Below are positions 30,905 to 41,344 of a stretch of 64,000 nt of DNA, piece by piece; within the stretch, counting starts at the first letter, position 1, and each line of letters begins with the position of its first letter. The stretch is taken from contig NZ_PIPO01000003.1 in NCBI RefSeq assembly GCF_003986975.1, positions 434,001-498,000 of the forward strand, written 5' to 3'. This DNA is from Aliidiomarina soli. GTDB lineage: Bacteria; Pseudomonadota; Gammaproteobacteria; Enterobacterales; Alteromonadaceae. The translations under genes were made by a program, and so were the position numbers. A model generated the notes under the pieces. The model made no database searches and was not told the origin of the DNA. It was given only the letters and a program-made list of their open reading frames with translations.

Positions 30905-31540
30905 ATGAAAATTGCTACCTACATCGGTGTTGCCAGTGTGCTGCTTGCTATGTCAACGCTGGCTTTTGTTTCGAACGCAGCTGAAGTTGCTGACCTGCGC
31001 AGTAAGCTTCACCAGATTGACACCCTGCATGCCAGTTTTGAACAGCAGGTATTCGATGAACGTGGAGAGCTTCAGGAAGAGCTGGAAGGTGACCTGATCC
31101 TCAAACGCCCGCACTTTTTGCGTTGGGAAACGACGTTTCCGGATGAGTCAATCATGGTCGCAGACGGAGAAGCAGTCTGGTATTTAAACGCCTTTGTTGA
31201 GCAACTGAGTATATTTGATCAGGCGCAGAACCTTGAACAAAACCCGATGCTGGTGCTGCTAAGTGACGACGATGCGGCCTGGAACGAATTTACCATTGAA
31301 CGCGATGGCGAATTCTGGGTTATTCGTGAAGAGGAAACCGGGTATTCACAGGTCAGCCTGGCGATTGCCTTTGATGCTGATGACGCCATCCAGACCATGC
31401 GCATCGACGATGGGCAGGGCCAAATCAGTGTCTTCGCCCTGAGCAATACCGAACTAAACCGTGGCGCCGATGCTCATGAGTTTGAAATCGACGTGCCCGA
31501 AGGCGTTGAGATAGACGACCAGCGTGGGCAAAGCTTTTAA
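30905..31540 (+). CDS. lolA: outer-membrane lipoprotein carrier LolA
   Basis: Periplasmic chaperone ferrying lipoproteins from LolCDE to LolB. It has a signal peptide (VASVLLAMSTLAFVSNA) and the family motifs LHASFEQQVFDERGE, GDLILKRPHFLRWET and DGEAVWYLNAFVEQLS. 211 residues is the usual length. It sits between ftsK and rarA in the conserved order, 12 bases after ftsK. Confidence 0.95.
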   Translation: MKIATYIGVASVLLAMSTLAFVSNAAEVADLRSKLHQIDTLHASFEQQVFDERGELQEELEGDLILKRPHFLRWETTFPDESIMVADGEAVWYLNAFVEQLSIFDQAQNLEQNPMLVLLSDDDAAWNEFTIERDGEFWVIREEETGYSQVSLAIAFDADDAIQTMRIDDGQGQISVFALSNTELNRGADAHEFEIDVPEGVEIDDQRGQSF

Positions 31541-31549
31541 GGAACCTTT

Positions 31550-32971
31550 GTGGCAGACAATTTGAATCTTGATTTAGACGATGATGCAAATCGCGACGGA
31601 TCTGGTTCAGATTCCGCTAATCACCAGAAGCCTGAGAACACAGCGTCTCAGGCTTCCGCATTTGATCCGTCCGCGCCCTTAGCGGCGCGGATGCGGCCCC
31701 GTAGCATCGCCGACTATGCAGGGCAGGCGCATATACTGGCGCCAGGCAAACCGCTGCGTAGCGCGATTGAGCAGGGGCACCTGCATTCGATGATTTTCTG
31801 GGGCCCCCCCGGCACCGGCAAAACGACCCTTGCAGAACTTATAGCTCAGGCGGCAAACGCTCGCGTGGCCCGGTTGTCTGCAGTGACCTCCGGGGTCAAA
31901 GACATTCGTAAAGCGATTGAAGAAGCACAGCTATACCGGCAACGCGGTACTCGTACGCTGGTCTTTGTCGACGAAGTGCACCGTTTTAATAAAAGTCAGC
32001 AAGATGCATTTTTGCCGTTTATTGAAGATGGCACCATTGTTTTTGTCGGTGCGACCACCGAAAACCCCGGTTTTGAATTAAATAATGCATTGTTGTCGCG
32101 AGCCCGGGTCTACCGTCTGCAATCGCTTAACAAAGAGGCATTGCACGACGTTTTGCTGGAAGCGCTGAAGGACAAAGAGCGCGGTTTAGGGCAGCTGTCG
32201 CTGCAACTCGATGATGATGCAGTTAACTACCTGTTGCAGGTCGCCAACGGCGATGCTCGGCGGCTGTTAAATTACCTGGAAGTAGCAGTCGACTTTGCTG
32301 AGCCCAGTGCGGATGGCCTGCGTCTGAGTCAGGCGACCATACGCGAGGCGATTGGAGAAAAGCAGACCCAGTTCGATAACCAGGGGGAACTCTATTATGA
32401 CCTGCTCTCGGCGTTTCATAAGTCGGTACGTGGCTCATCGGCGGACGGTGCGTTGTATTGGTATTGCCGTATTCTGGCGGGCGGCGGCGATGCGTTAATT
32501 GTCGCCCGGCGACTGCTGGCAATTGCCTCTGAGGACATTGGCAATGCCGACCCGCGAGCCTTGCAGATTGCGTTGAATGCCTGGGACACCTACACCCGGG
32601 TAGGCCCGGCAGAAGGCGAACGGGCGATTGCTCAGGCCGTGATCTATTGCGCCAGTGCGGCGAAAAGTAATGCTGTGTATAAAGCGTTTAATGCAATGCT
32701 CAAAGAAGCCAAAGAGGGGCCGGACTACCCGGTACCGGATCACTTACGCAATGCGCCAACCAGCGTCCATAAAGCCGAAGGCTTCGGCGCGGATTATCGC
32801 TATGCCCATGATGAACCTCATGCTTATGCCGCCGGTGAACGCTATTTGCCGCAGGAGCTGAATGACCGTGACTGGTACCAGCCGTCTGAGCGGGGTTTAG
32901 AAAAACAAATCAGCGAGAAATTGCGTCGTTTACGTACCCTCGATCAGCAAAGTGACCGCCGCCGTGACTGA
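31550..32971 (+). CDS. rarA: replication-associated recombination protein RarA
   Basis: A 473-residue AAA+ clamp-loader-like ATPase (MgsA) acting at stalled forks. A variable N terminus of about 45 residues precedes [17 protein letters not shown], Walker [12 protein letters not shown] and Walker [17 protein letters not shown], with a C-terminal tetramerisation region ending near RYLPQEL. It starts with GTG after AAGGAACC. Its 3' end overlaps the first crcB by 20 bases. Confidence 0.95.
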   Translation: MADNLNLDLDDDANRDGSGSDSANHQKPENTASQASAFDPSAPLAARMRPRSIADYAGQAHILAPGKPLRSAIEQGHLHSMIFWGPPGTGKTTLAELIAQAANARVARLSAVTSGVKDIRKAIEEAQLYRQRGTRTLVFVDEVHRFNKSQQDAFLPFIEDGTIVFVGATTENPGFELNNALLSRARVYRLQSLNKEALHDVLLEALKDKERGLGQLSLQLDDDAVNYLLQVANGDARRLLNYLEVAVDFAEPSADGLRLSQATIREAIGEKQTQFDNQGELYYDLLSAFHKSVRGSSADGALYWYCRILAGGGDALIVARRLLAIASEDIGNADPRALQIALNAWDTYTRVGPAEGERAIAQAVIYCASAAKSNAVYKAFNAMLKEAKEGPDYPVPDHLRNAPTSVHKAEGFGADYRYAHDEPHAYAAGERYLPQELNDRDWYQPSERGLEKQISEKLRRLRTLDQQSDRRRD

Positions 32972-33359
32972 GATCCACCAGTATTTAACGTTTTGGCATG
33001 TGCTGTGGATTGGCCTTGGTGGCGGCTTTGGTGCCGCGCTGCGCTTTAGTCTGAGCCAGGTCGTGCGACACAAAGGTAGTCACTGGCCATGGCCGACCTG
33101 GCTGGTGAATGTTAGTGGCGCACTGGTTTTGGGTGCTATAGCGGCTTATTTCAATGATTTCGGCTATGAACCGGCATTCTTTTTCTGGGAGCTGGGCATC
33201 CTTGGCGGCTATACCACCATGTCGACCTTCGCTGTGGAAACGGTAGCGCTGGCTCATCAACGTCGTATCGGGCTGGCGCTGGGTTATGCGATCAGCAGTG
33301 TATTCGCTACTCTGGCGGCGCTTATGCTTGGGTTTACGCTGGCGGGTTTGCTATCATGA
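32952..33359 (+). CDS. crcB: fluoride channel CrcB/FluC, first copy
   Basis: A 135-residue four-helix membrane protein of the Fluc family, which relieves fluoride toxicity. Motifs are [13 protein letters not shown], the membrane-break region [12 protein letters not shown] and [12 protein letters not shown], the last holding the Phe/Ser/Thr box. The start is GTG 32952 or GTG 32964. The gene overlaps rarA upstream and the second crcB downstream (ATGA). Confidence 0.88.
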   Translation: MTAAVTEIHQYLTFWHVLWIGLGGGFGAALRFSLSQVVRHKGSHWPWPTWLVNVSGALVLGAIAAYFNDFGYEPAFFFWELGILGGYTTMSTFAVETVALAHQRRIGLALGYAISSVFATLAALMLGFTLAGLLS

Positions 33360-33781
33360 GCCCGGTCGGCCGCGCGATACTTTTAGTCTTTGTGGGTGGC
33401 ACCCTTGGCAGCATGGCTCGTTTAACGGTTAGTTTGCTGTTGTACCAGCATTACCTGGGGGCAGGCAATCATTACACTGTGGCAATGGCGGCAACGCTTG
33501 CGGTCAATGTCATAGGGTCGTTCGCACTGGGCGCTTTAGCGGCGTTACGTCAGCATAAACGCATTTCCACAGTGCTGTGGCTCTTGCTCGGCGTCGGCGG
33601 ACTCGGTGCATTCACTACCTTTTCTGCCATGGCGCTGGACACCTTTATCGCCATTCAGCTGGCACACTGGTCGCTGGCTGGTTTGTATGTGGTTGCAACC
33701 ATTGCTGGCTCTGTCAGTGCGGCCGCATTAAGTTATGTTTGGACACTTTATTTAACTCGTTCGCCACGCGTTAGCGCGTAG
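33356..33781 (+). CDS. crcB: fluoride channel CrcB/FluC, second copy
   Basis: A 141-residue paralogue of the preceding gene, with GGTLGSMARLTVS, LAVNVIGSFALG and GGLGAFTTFSAMALD. The two genes overlap in ATGA and differ considerably in sequence. That is the arrangement seen where Fluc works as a heterodimer, mostly in Gram-positive bacteria; whether these form one channel is an inference. serS follows after about 55 bases. Confidence 0.87.
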   Translation: MSPVGRAILLVFVGGTLGSMARLTVSLLLYQHYLGAGNHYTVAMAATLAVNVIGSFALGALAALRQHKRISTVLWLLLGVGGLGAFTTFSAMALDTFIAIQLAHWSLAGLYVVATIAGSVSAAALSYVWTLYLTRSPRVSA

Positions 33782-33791
33782 CTTTGAGTGA

Positions 33792-35132
<1,341 letters not shown>

Positions 35133-35136
35133 CGCC

Positions 35137-35466
35137 TCAGATGCATTTTGCCGGTTTAGGCAGGCCCGCGATCCGCGTGGCCTGCTTGGCGGGGCCTTTC
35201 GGAAACAAAGTGTACAGGTAACGACTGCTGCCTTTGTCCTCACCCATACTTTGCTTGACCGCTTTGACCAGTACCCGCATCGCCGGGCTGGTCTCATATT
35301 CTTTGTAAAACGCCTGCACAAAATTGACCACTTCCCAGTGCGCCGGTGTCATTTCAATATTCTCAAGGCTGGCAATATACTCCGCCAACTCCGGTGACCA
35401 GTCATCCAGGTTTGCCAGGTACTCGTGCTTATCGGTGGGGTAGCTTTTACCGTTAAATTCAATCAT
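35137..35466 (-). CDS. tusE: sulfurtransferase TusE (DsrC family)
   Basis: Accepts persulfide sulfur from TusBCD and passes it to MnmA for 2-thiouridine in tRNA. From ATG 35464-35466 it has 109 residues. Motifs include [26 protein letters not shown] and the C-terminal arm ending PKPAKCI with the essential penultimate Cys. It is the last gene of the tusDCBE operon, four bases after tusB. Confidence 0.94.
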   Translation of the reverse strand: MIEFNGKSYPTDKHEYLANLDDWSPELAEYIASLENIEMTPAHWEVVNFVQAFYKEYETSPAMRVLVKAVKQSMGEDKGSSRYLYTLFPKGPAKQATRIAGLPKPAKCI

Positions 35467-35470
35467 AGGC

Positions 35471-35743
35471 TTACCAGTCAATTGACGATTGATGCTGCAT
35501 CACCAGCTCAACCCAGTCGTCATAATCAATCCACTCGATGTGGGGAAATTGCGCAGGGTCGAGACCCCTTGCGAGCGCATCAGCGGCCACTGCATAACTG
35601 CCACTGGCGAAGCCAGTCTCACTGAGAAGCTGATAGAGCGCATCGGCGCGTAGTAATACGCTGTCGTCGGCGGTTAACTCCGCAAGCACGTTACGGCCGC
35701 GCTGGAAGCTCTGAAACGATGAGAAAACATGAAGTATAGCCAT
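35471..35743 (-). CDS. tusB: sulfur relay protein TusB (DsrH family)
   Basis: A 90-residue member of the TusBCD heterohexamer, starting MAILHVFSS. It has the [14 protein letters not shown] pattern of DsrH/TusB. Its start overlaps the tusC stop by one base. Assignment rests on position and the short conserved N terminus. Confidence 0.85.
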   Translation of the reverse strand: MAILHVFSSFQSFQRGRNVLAELTADDSVLLRADALYQLLSETGFASGSYAVAADALARGLDPAQFPHIEWIDYDDWVELVMQHQSSIDW

Positions 35744-36093
35744 CAGCAGCGCACTACCTTACTGCTGTTTTGCAGCAGTGCATAGAGCTCGCTGTCGCTG
35801 ACCGGGGTAGCGTCAACAGCCAGTTGCGTGGCCTCCAGCTGCCGTTCCGCTAATGCAGTGGCAGACACATAGAGGTGCTCAAGTTCGAATACATCACTCA
35901 GGATGCGGTATTTAACCAGCGGGTTTTTACTTTCGATGGCATGGGTTTGCTGGTTAATAAGCTGAAACACACCATCATGCTGAAAAATAACCTGCACCGG
36001 CTGGTCCAGACTGACTGCCATCATAATCATATCCAGCGCATTGCGAGCAGCGTCACCGTCATGCGGAGGCAGGCTATTAATAAAGGTTAACAT
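35743..36093 (-). CDS. tusC: sulfur relay protein TusC (DsrF family)
   Basis: A 116-residue DsrE-fold protein with the typical pattern GDAARNALDMIMMAVSLDQPVQVIFQHDGVF. It lies between tusD and tusB, with a nine-base gap to tusD, consistent with TusBCD complex formation. Confidence 0.88.
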   Translation of the reverse strand: MLTFINSLPPHDGDAARNALDMIMMAVSLDQPVQVIFQHDGVFQLINQQTHAIESKNPLVKYRILSDVFELEHLYVSATALAERQLEATQLAVDATPVSDSELYALLQNSSKVVRC

Positions 36094-36102
36094 ACGAGCT
36101 CC

Positions 36103-36486
36103 TTAAAACTGCACCAGCCGATCGCTGGTGGCAACCGCTTCCATGTATTCCGCGAGTCCACCGGCGTGATAACCGGGCGCGAGGTTTCCATCACTGAAGT
36201 CTTTCAAATCACCGGCAGCGACGATGCCATGACGGGCCGCGACGGTGGCACAGATCACCAATGGAAACTGATGATTGCTGGCCAGTGATTGCCACAGCTG
36301 GCGAACATCCTGTTCATCCGCGCTTTGATGGGCGAGGGCGTTGCCATGGTGGACAGCGTCACCATAAAAGAAAACTTGCTTGATTTGATGGCCTTTGGCT
36401 ACTGCTGCCTGACAAAATTTGTAGGCACTGTAGCTGTGGTGCCCTTGTTCCGGGCTGTGTTGAATCAGACAGGTAATAGATGCCAT
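36103..36486 (-). CDS. tusD: sulfur relay protein TusD (DsrE family)
   Basis: A 127-residue catalytic subunit of TusBCD, receiving sulfur from TusA. It has the DsrE pattern VFFYGDAVHHGNAL and the sulfur-carrying Cys in LVICATVAARHG. It is the first gene of the leftward tusDCBE operon. E. coli keeps tusE elsewhere; here it is joined to tusDCB, as in sulfur-oxidiser dsr clusters and several marine gammaproteobacteria. Confidence 0.9.
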   Translation of the reverse strand: MASITCLIQHSPEQGHHSYSAYKFCQAAVAKGHQIKQVFFYGDAVHHGNALAHQSADEQDVRQLWQSLASNHQFPLVICATVAARHGIVAAGDLKDFSDGNLAPGYHAGGLAEYMEAVATSDRLVQF

Positions 36487-36545
36487 GGTGCGCTCTAGAG
36501 TTCAGAAAGTCAGTCAGGTGGCCAGTATAACGGATCTGACGCTAA

Positions 36546-36579
36546 TAAAAACGCCCCGTGGTGTTGACCACGGGGCGTT
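36546..36579 (-). terminator. terminator after the yccA-like gene
   Basis: Stem AACGCCCCGTGG / CCACGGGGCGTT with a six-base loop, followed on the minus strand by TTTTATTAG. Confidence 0.85.
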
Positions 36580-36626
36580 GTATGCTAAATAAGCGTGTTC
36601 TGAATTGACGTGCTAGCTAGTCGCGA

Positions 36627-37289
36627 TTATTCGCGGCCAAACGCCATCAGAATGTTCAACAGGCTGACGAAGATGTTGTACAGCGAGACGAACAGGGTCA
36701 CGGTCGCAAGAATGTAGTTACGCTCGCCGCCATTGATAATTGCGCTGGTCTGCATCAGGATCGCACCCGCTGAAAACAGAATAAACAGGGCGCTCAAGGC
36801 CAGGCCGAGAGCAGGCATTTGCAGGAACAGGTTGGCGATAAAGCCAACGACGATAACCACAAAACCAGCAACCATCATGCCGCCAAGGAAAGACATATCT
36901 TTCTTCGTGGTCAGCACGTAGGCCGACAGCGAGAAGAAAATTAACGCGGTACCACCAAAGGCCATCATCACGATTTCGCCACCACCGGTGCCGATAGCGT
37001 AATTAAGAATTGGACCCAGGGTATAACCCATAAAGCCGGTCAGGGCGAAAACTGAAAGCAGACCTAATGAACTGTTCGCTGTTTTATGAGTTAAGAATAA
37101 CAAGCCGTAAAACCCAACCAGCATTACAATAATGCCAGGGTGCGGCAGGTTTAACGCCATACTGAAACCAGCTACAGCAGCGGACCATGCCAGGGTCATC
37201 GCCAGCAGGGTGTAGGTATTGCGCAGTACTTTGTTCGTTTCGATGCTCGCAGTACTTGAGCGAGTTGTATGCACCGTAGGATTATTCAT
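36627..37289 (-). CDS. Bax inhibitor-1/YccA family membrane protein
   Basis: About 220 residues with seven hydrophobic segments, the BI-1/TMBIM fold. ATG 37287-37289 has GGAG upstream; the frame extends nine codons further. Typical features are NKVLRNTYTLLAMTLAWSA at the N terminus and NYILATVTLFVSLYNIFVSLLNILMAF-like sequence at the C terminus. YccA in E. coli modulates FtsH proteolysis, and other members leak calcium; which applies here is unknown. Confidence 0.9.
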   Translation of the reverse strand: MNNPTVHTTRSSTASIETNKVLRNTYTLLAMTLAWSAAVAGFSMALNLPHPGIIVMLVGFYGLLFLTHKTANSSLGLLSVFALTGFMGYTLGPILNYAIGTGGGEIVMMAFGGTALIFFSLSAYVLTTKKDMSFLGGMMVAGFVVIVVGFIANLFLQMPALGLALSALFILFSAGAILMQTSAIINGGERNYILATVTLFVSLYNIFVSLLNILMAFGRE

Positions 37290-37440
37290 CGTGGTAGTAC
37301 TCCAGTTTCCTTGCAAATTTAGGCTTGTATACGATGGTAAATGAGAACGTAAACATTGACCTCATTAAGCCTGACTGGTTCCCATCTTAGCGCACTTTCG
37401 GGGGTGTATTCTAGAGTTTTAGCAGGGTAGTGATGGTAAA

Positions 37441-37480
37441 AGAAAAGGCCCCGCGCTTTCGCGTGGGGCCTTTTCTTTTT
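37441..37480 (-). terminator. terminator after tRNA-Ser
   Basis: A 15-base stem AGAAAAGGCCCCGCG / CGCGTGGGGCCTTTTCT with a four-base loop and one mismatch. It is flanked by A- and T-rich runs and lies just beyond the tRNA-Ser 3' end. Confidence 0.85.
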
Positions 37481-37483
37481 AAT

Positions 37484-37574
<91 letters not shown>

Positions 37575-37601
37575 GGGGCCTGCCTCAGCAGGACGAGGCG
37601 A

Positions 37602-37630
37602 ATATTAAAGAGCTTGCGGCAGCTTGTAAA
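37602..37630 (-). promoter_or_regulatory. putative sigma-70 promoter of tRNA-Ser
   Basis: On the minus strand TTTACA, 17 bases, TAATAT, then a G/C-rich discriminator about 25 bases before the tRNA. The remaining sequence up to 37917 holds no gene. Confidence 0.6.
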
Positions 37631-37800
37631 GCCCAAACTTAAAAAAAAATGCTGACTGTTGCGTTTTTGTGCAGCTTGTATTGTTTTTCGCCGATTTACC
37701 GACTTTGTCTTCAAATGAGGTCAATTTTACACCAATTGCATGTCGCTCGCTGTGATAGCAGTTGAATTAGCCAATATCGTACTTTTGGTGTATTGCGATG

Positions 37801-37818
37801 CTAGGTAATGCTACCTAG
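37801..37818. promoter_or_regulatory. palindrome, candidate operator
   Basis: Perfect inverted repeat CTAGGTA-ATGC-TACCTAG, about 100 bases upstream of the UvrY-like regulator gene. A stem-loop function in RNA is possible, but the size and position suit a dimeric regulator site. No T run follows, so it is not a terminator. Confidence 0.4.
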
Positions 37819-37917
37819 AACAAAAAGTGTACAGGCAGGTAACAAAAATAATAAAACCGGCCCGACGACAACACAATCAAGAGGCATAACACCAACACAA
37901 AACAAGGATGTATTATT

Positions 37918-38592
37918 ATGCGACAACTTATTATCGCCGTCAGCGGGGACGTCTGCCGGGCGGGTTTGCAGGCAACCTTTGAACATGAGCATTGGCGTTG
38001 TACTGCAAATGTTCAGAACCGCCACCAGTTACTGCATGAATTACGCGGGCCTGCAGAGCGGATCGTCATACTCGACTCGAATTTCTGCGCCCAGGGGTCA
38101 AAGTCGTTAATTCGCGCGATCAAACGTCAGGCACCACTAACGCGGATCATTTTCTGGTGCTTTAAGGTGGGCAGTGCGATTGACCACTATATTGCAGATG
38201 AAGAAATTGATGCGTACATGTACCAGTACACAGAGGCCGAAGAGTGGTTAAAGGCCTGCATGCAGGTTCACCTCGGCTACAAGTACTTCACGCCGTATCT
38301 AACCGGCATTTTCCGCCGCATCAAGCAAAACGGTGATGAGCAGCCTCTGCTCAGTGGTTTAAGCAAACGCGAACGGCTAGTTCTACAGCTGCTTTGCAGC
38401 GGCGATACGGTCAATGACATTGCGTCACGTTTGTTTATCTCGCGCAAGACAGTCAACACCTTCCGCTACCGCCTGTTTAAAAAGACCAATACGCAAAGCG
38501 ATGTGCAGTTGGTCCATCTGGCGATCAGTACAGGTTTAGTGCCGTTGACGCCGAATCCATATGAGCACGGGCGGTTACCTGTTCGCGAGTAA
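37918..38592 (+). CDS. LuxR-type regulator with degenerate receiver, UvrY/GacA-like
   Basis: 224 residues directly upstream of uvrC, where GacA/UvrY is normally encoded. The C-terminal LuxR helix-turn-helix is complete (LSGLSKRERLVLQLLCSGDTVNDIASRLFIS, then KTVNTFRYRLFKK). The N-terminal receiver has lost key residues: the acidic pair after strand 1 is replaced (LIIAVSGDVCRAG), and the conserved Lys of strand 5 is absent (AYMYQYTEAEE). An Asp is kept at the phospho-acceptor position (VILDSN). It is therefore probably regulated without classical phosphorylation. The ribosome site is AAGGA nine bases before ATG. Confidence 0.82.
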   Translation: MRQLIIAVSGDVCRAGLQATFEHEHWRCTANVQNRHQLLHELRGPAERIVILDSNFCAQGSKSLIRAIKRQAPLTRIIFWCFKVGSAIDHYIADEEIDAYMYQYTEAEEWLKACMQVHLGYKYFTPYLTGIFRRIKQNGDEQPLLSGLSKRERLVLQLLCSGDTVNDIASRLFISRKTVNTFRYRLFKKTNTQSDVQLVHLAISTGLVPLTPNPYEHGRLPVRE

Positions 38593-38634
38593 ATTTGCTA
38601 TGCTATGGGCACTTTGAAGTATCCACGAGTGCCC

Positions 38635-40473
38635 ATGAATTCTAGCTTTGACGCCCAGGCTTTCATTAATAACCTAACCCATCAGCCCGGTGTTTACCGG
38701 ATGTATGACGCTGATGGGGTAGTTATTTATGTCGGTAAAGCAAAAGACCTGCGCAAGCGGGTGAGTAGTTACTTTCGTAAGCAGGTCGATGCAGTTAAAA
38801 CCAAGGCATTGGTTAAAAATATTGCGACCATGGATGTCACTGTTACCAACTCAGAAACCGAAGCGCTGATCCTGGAAAACAGTTTCATCAAAAAGTTTCG
38901 TCCACGCTACAACGTGCTGCTGCGCGACGATAAGTCGTACCCATATATTTTTATCTCTGCCCATGAACATCCCCGGATCGCCTTTCATCGTGGCACCAAA
39001 CGTGAAAAAGGGGAGTATTTCGGGCCCTTTCCGAATGGTTCAGCGGTGCGTGAAAGCCTGCGCTTGCTGCAGAAACTGTTTCCGGTACGCCAGTGCGACG
39101 ACAGTTATTATCGCGCGCGCAGTCGGCCGTGCCTGCAGCACCAGCTTAAGCGTTGCCTGGCACCTTGTGTGGGTCTGCCGACCGAAGCCGAGTATCAACA
39201 GCAGGTGGATTTAGCCAAGCTATTCTTACGCGGTAAGAATCAACAGGTAGTGGACAGCCTGATGCAACGCATGGAAGAAGCCAGTGCCCAGCTGGAGTTT
39301 GAAAAGGCGGCCCGTTTTCGTGATCAGATAGGCGCCTTGCGTCAGGTTCAGGACAAGAACGCTGTGAGCGGCAGCCAGTCGATGCTGGATGTGATTGGCT
39401 TGCATCGTGAAAGTGGCTTTAGTTGTATTCAGGTGCTTTTTATTCGCGATGGTCAGGTTCAGGGTAGTCGCAGCTATTTCCCTAAAGTTCCGGCGAATAC
39501 CGATAACAGTGAATTGTTAGAATCGTTTCTGCTTCAGTTTTACTTGAATCAACAGCGGGCAGGGCAGATCCCGGCGGAAGTCATTTTGCCGCATGGCGAG
39601 ACCATTAGTAGTGATGTCCAGACGGCGCTGAGCGATGCGCTTGAGAAGCCTCTGAAAATCAATGCCACCAGCCGTGGTGAGCGGGCGCGTTATCAGTCGC
39701 TGGCGAATAAAAACGCGATGAATTCGGTGAGTAGCAAGCTCAGCTCACAGACCACTATGGCAAACCGCTTGTCGGCACTGAAGAAGGCGCTGGAGAAGGC
39801 GCGGGTATGGGATGTTGATAAACCTGTTGAACGGATGGAATGTTTTGATATTTCCCATACCATGGGCGATCAGACCGTCGCCTCCTGCGTCGTTTTCGAT
39901 CAGCAGGGGCCATTAAAGTCTGACTACCGACGGTTCAATATCAAAGACATTACCGGTGGTGATGACTATGCGGCCATGGCGCAGGTGATGGAACGCCGCT
40001 ACAAACACGCGATTGAACAGGATAATGTGCCGGATATCCTGTTTATTGACGGTGGTAAAGGGCAGTTAAAACAGGCCGAAGAGTATTTCGCCGACTGGCC
40101 GCAACCGCCGTTGCTGATTGGTGTCGCTAAAGGTGAAAGCCGTAAACCCGGGCTGGAAACCCTCTTTCTCGGGTTCGGCCAGGGGGCTATTCAGTTAAGT
40201 GAAGATGACCCGGGGTTGCACTTGATCCAGTACATTCGCGATGAGTCCCATCGTTTTGCCATTACCGGACACCGTCAGCGTCGTGCAAAAGTGAAAAAAA
40301 CCTCTACATTAGAGGAAATTGAAGGCGTTGGGCCGAAGCGGCGAAAAACTTTATTGCATAACTTGGGTGGATTACAACAGGTAAAAAGCGCTAGTATAGA
40401 GCAACTTGCACAGGTCCCTGGGATTAGCCGTGCTATGGCTGAAACCATTTACCATGCCTTCCGGGACGAATAG
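38635..40473 (+). CDS. uvrC: excinuclease ABC subunit C
   Basis: Makes the dual incisions in nucleotide excision repair. About 612 residues from ATG 38635. The N-terminal GIY-YIG domain contains GVYRMYDADGVVIYVGKAKDLRKR, the UVR motif is near residues 204-239 (EFEKAARFRDQI), the RNase H-like nuclease half starts ECFDISHTMG, and a C-terminal tandem helix-hairpin-helix (EEIEGVGPKRRKTLL) binds DNA. pgsA follows 27 bases downstream. Confidence 0.97.
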   Translation: MNSSFDAQAFINNLTHQPGVYRMYDADGVVIYVGKAKDLRKRVSSYFRKQVDAVKTKALVKNIATMDVTVTNSETEALILENSFIKKFRPRYNVLLRDDKSYPYIFISAHEHPRIAFHRGTKREKGEYFGPFPNGSAVRESLRLLQKLFPVRQCDDSYYRARSRPCLQHQLKRCLAPCVGLPTEAEYQQQVDLAKLFLRGKNQQVVDSLMQRMEEASAQLEFEKAARFRDQIGALRQVQDKNAVSGSQSMLDVIGLHRESGFSCIQVLFIRDGQVQGSRSYFPKVPANTDNSELLESFLLQFYLNQQRAGQIPAEVILPHGETISSDVQTALSDALEKPLKINATSRGERARYQSLANKNAMNSVSSKLSSQTTMANRLSALKKALEKARVWDVDKPVERMECFDISHTMGDQTVASCVVFDQQGPLKSDYRRFNIKDITGGDDYAAMAQVMERRYKHAIEQDNVPDILFIDGGKGQLKQAEEYFADWPQPPLLIGVAKGESRKPGLETLFLGFGQGAIQLSEDDPGLHLIQYIRDESHRFAITGHRQRRAKVKKTSTLEEIEGVGPKRRKTLLHNLGGLQQVKSASIEQLAQVPGISRAMAETIYHAFRDE

Positions 40474-40500
40474 CAACCAATTACGAGAGAAGCCTACTTC

Positions 40501-41058
40501 ATGTGGAATATTCCTAATTTATTGACATCATTCAGGATTTTTCTGATCCCCGTATTTCTGGTGGTGTTTTACTTACCCGTTGAGAATGCGCATTTTCTGG
40601 CGGCACTTATTTTTGTTTTGGCTGCTATTACCGACGCTCTCGACGGCTGGGTAGCGCGCAAGTTCGATCAAATGACCAAGTTCGGCGCATTTTTTGATCC
40701 GGTGGCGGATAAAATCATGGTGGCGGCGGCGTTGATTGTGGTGGTGGAAGACTACGGAAGTCTGTGGATTACCGTCCCGGGACTGATTATTATCAGTCGT
40801 GAACTGATTGTTTCTGCACTACGTGAATGGATGGCTGAAATTGGTAAGCGGTCAGCAGTGGCTGTGTCGAGCCTTGGAAAATTGAAGACCATTGCGCAAA
40901 TGGTGGCTCTGACAGGTTTACTTTGGCAGGGAAGTAAAGGCATCGAAGTGATTGCGACCATGGCGCTGTATGTTTCTGCGGTACTGACCATTTGGTCGAT
41001 GTACATCTACCTGGATAACGCCTGGAAAGACCTCACCGACGAATCGAACGCTAAGTAG
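40501..41058 (+). CDS. pgsA: phosphatidylglycerophosphate synthase
   Basis: CDP-diacylglycerol plus glycerol 3-phosphate to phosphatidylglycerol phosphate, at the inner membrane. 185 residues with the CDP-alcohol phosphotransferase signature DALDGWVARKFDQMTKFGAFFDPVADK and several transmembrane helices. The uvrC-pgsA-tRNA order is as in E. coli. Confidence 0.97.
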   Translation: MWNIPNLLTSFRIFLIPVFLVVFYLPVENAHFLAALIFVLAAITDALDGWVARKFDQMTKFGAFFDPVADKIMVAAALIVVVEDYGSLWITVPGLIIISRELIVSALREWMAEIGKRSAVAVSSLGKLKTIAQMVALTGLLWQGSKGIEVIATMALYVSAVLTIWSMYIYLDNAWKDLTDESNAK

Positions 41059-41108
41059 TCAAATCAGTTAAAAATTACGCAAACAGTCAGCTTAAAGCAA
41101 ATAAAGTG

Positions 41109-41136
41109 TTGACTGTGGCGTATCTGGCAGTAAAAT
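41109..41136 (+). promoter_or_regulatory. putative sigma-70 promoter of tRNA-Gly
   Basis: TTGACT, 16 bases, TAAAAT, ending 15 bases before the tRNA 5' end. Confidence 0.65.
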
Positions 41137-41151
41137 GCAAAGCATCGAAAC

Positions 41152-41227
41152 GCGAGTATAGCTCAGCTGGTAGAGCGCGACCTTGCCAAGGTCGAGGTCA
41201 CGAGTTCGAACCTCGTTACTCGCTCCA
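41152..41227 (+). tRNA. glyW: tRNA-Gly (anticodon GCC)
   Basis: 76 bases with an encoded CCA, acceptor GCGAGTA / TACTCGC, anticodon loop TTGCCAA (GCC) and T loop AGTTCGAACCT. It corresponds to the glyW position downstream of pgsA. Confidence 0.97.
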
Positions 41228-41237
41228 AATTTCGCAC

Positions 41238-41270
41238 AAAACGCCACCCTCGGGTGGCGTTTTGCGTTTT
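41238..41270 (+). terminator. terminator after tRNA-Gly
   Basis: Stem AAAACGCCACCC / GGGTGGCGTTTT with a minimal loop, followed by GCGTTTT. It shows that the tRNA-Gly transcript ends before the chemoreceptor gene. Confidence 0.85.
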
Positions 41271-41344
41271 AGGTTCATTTTTTAAATCAGACCCGCTAGG
41301 ATACCGGTACATATATCAGGCAATCCTTTGCTGTTGGGGGTCTA

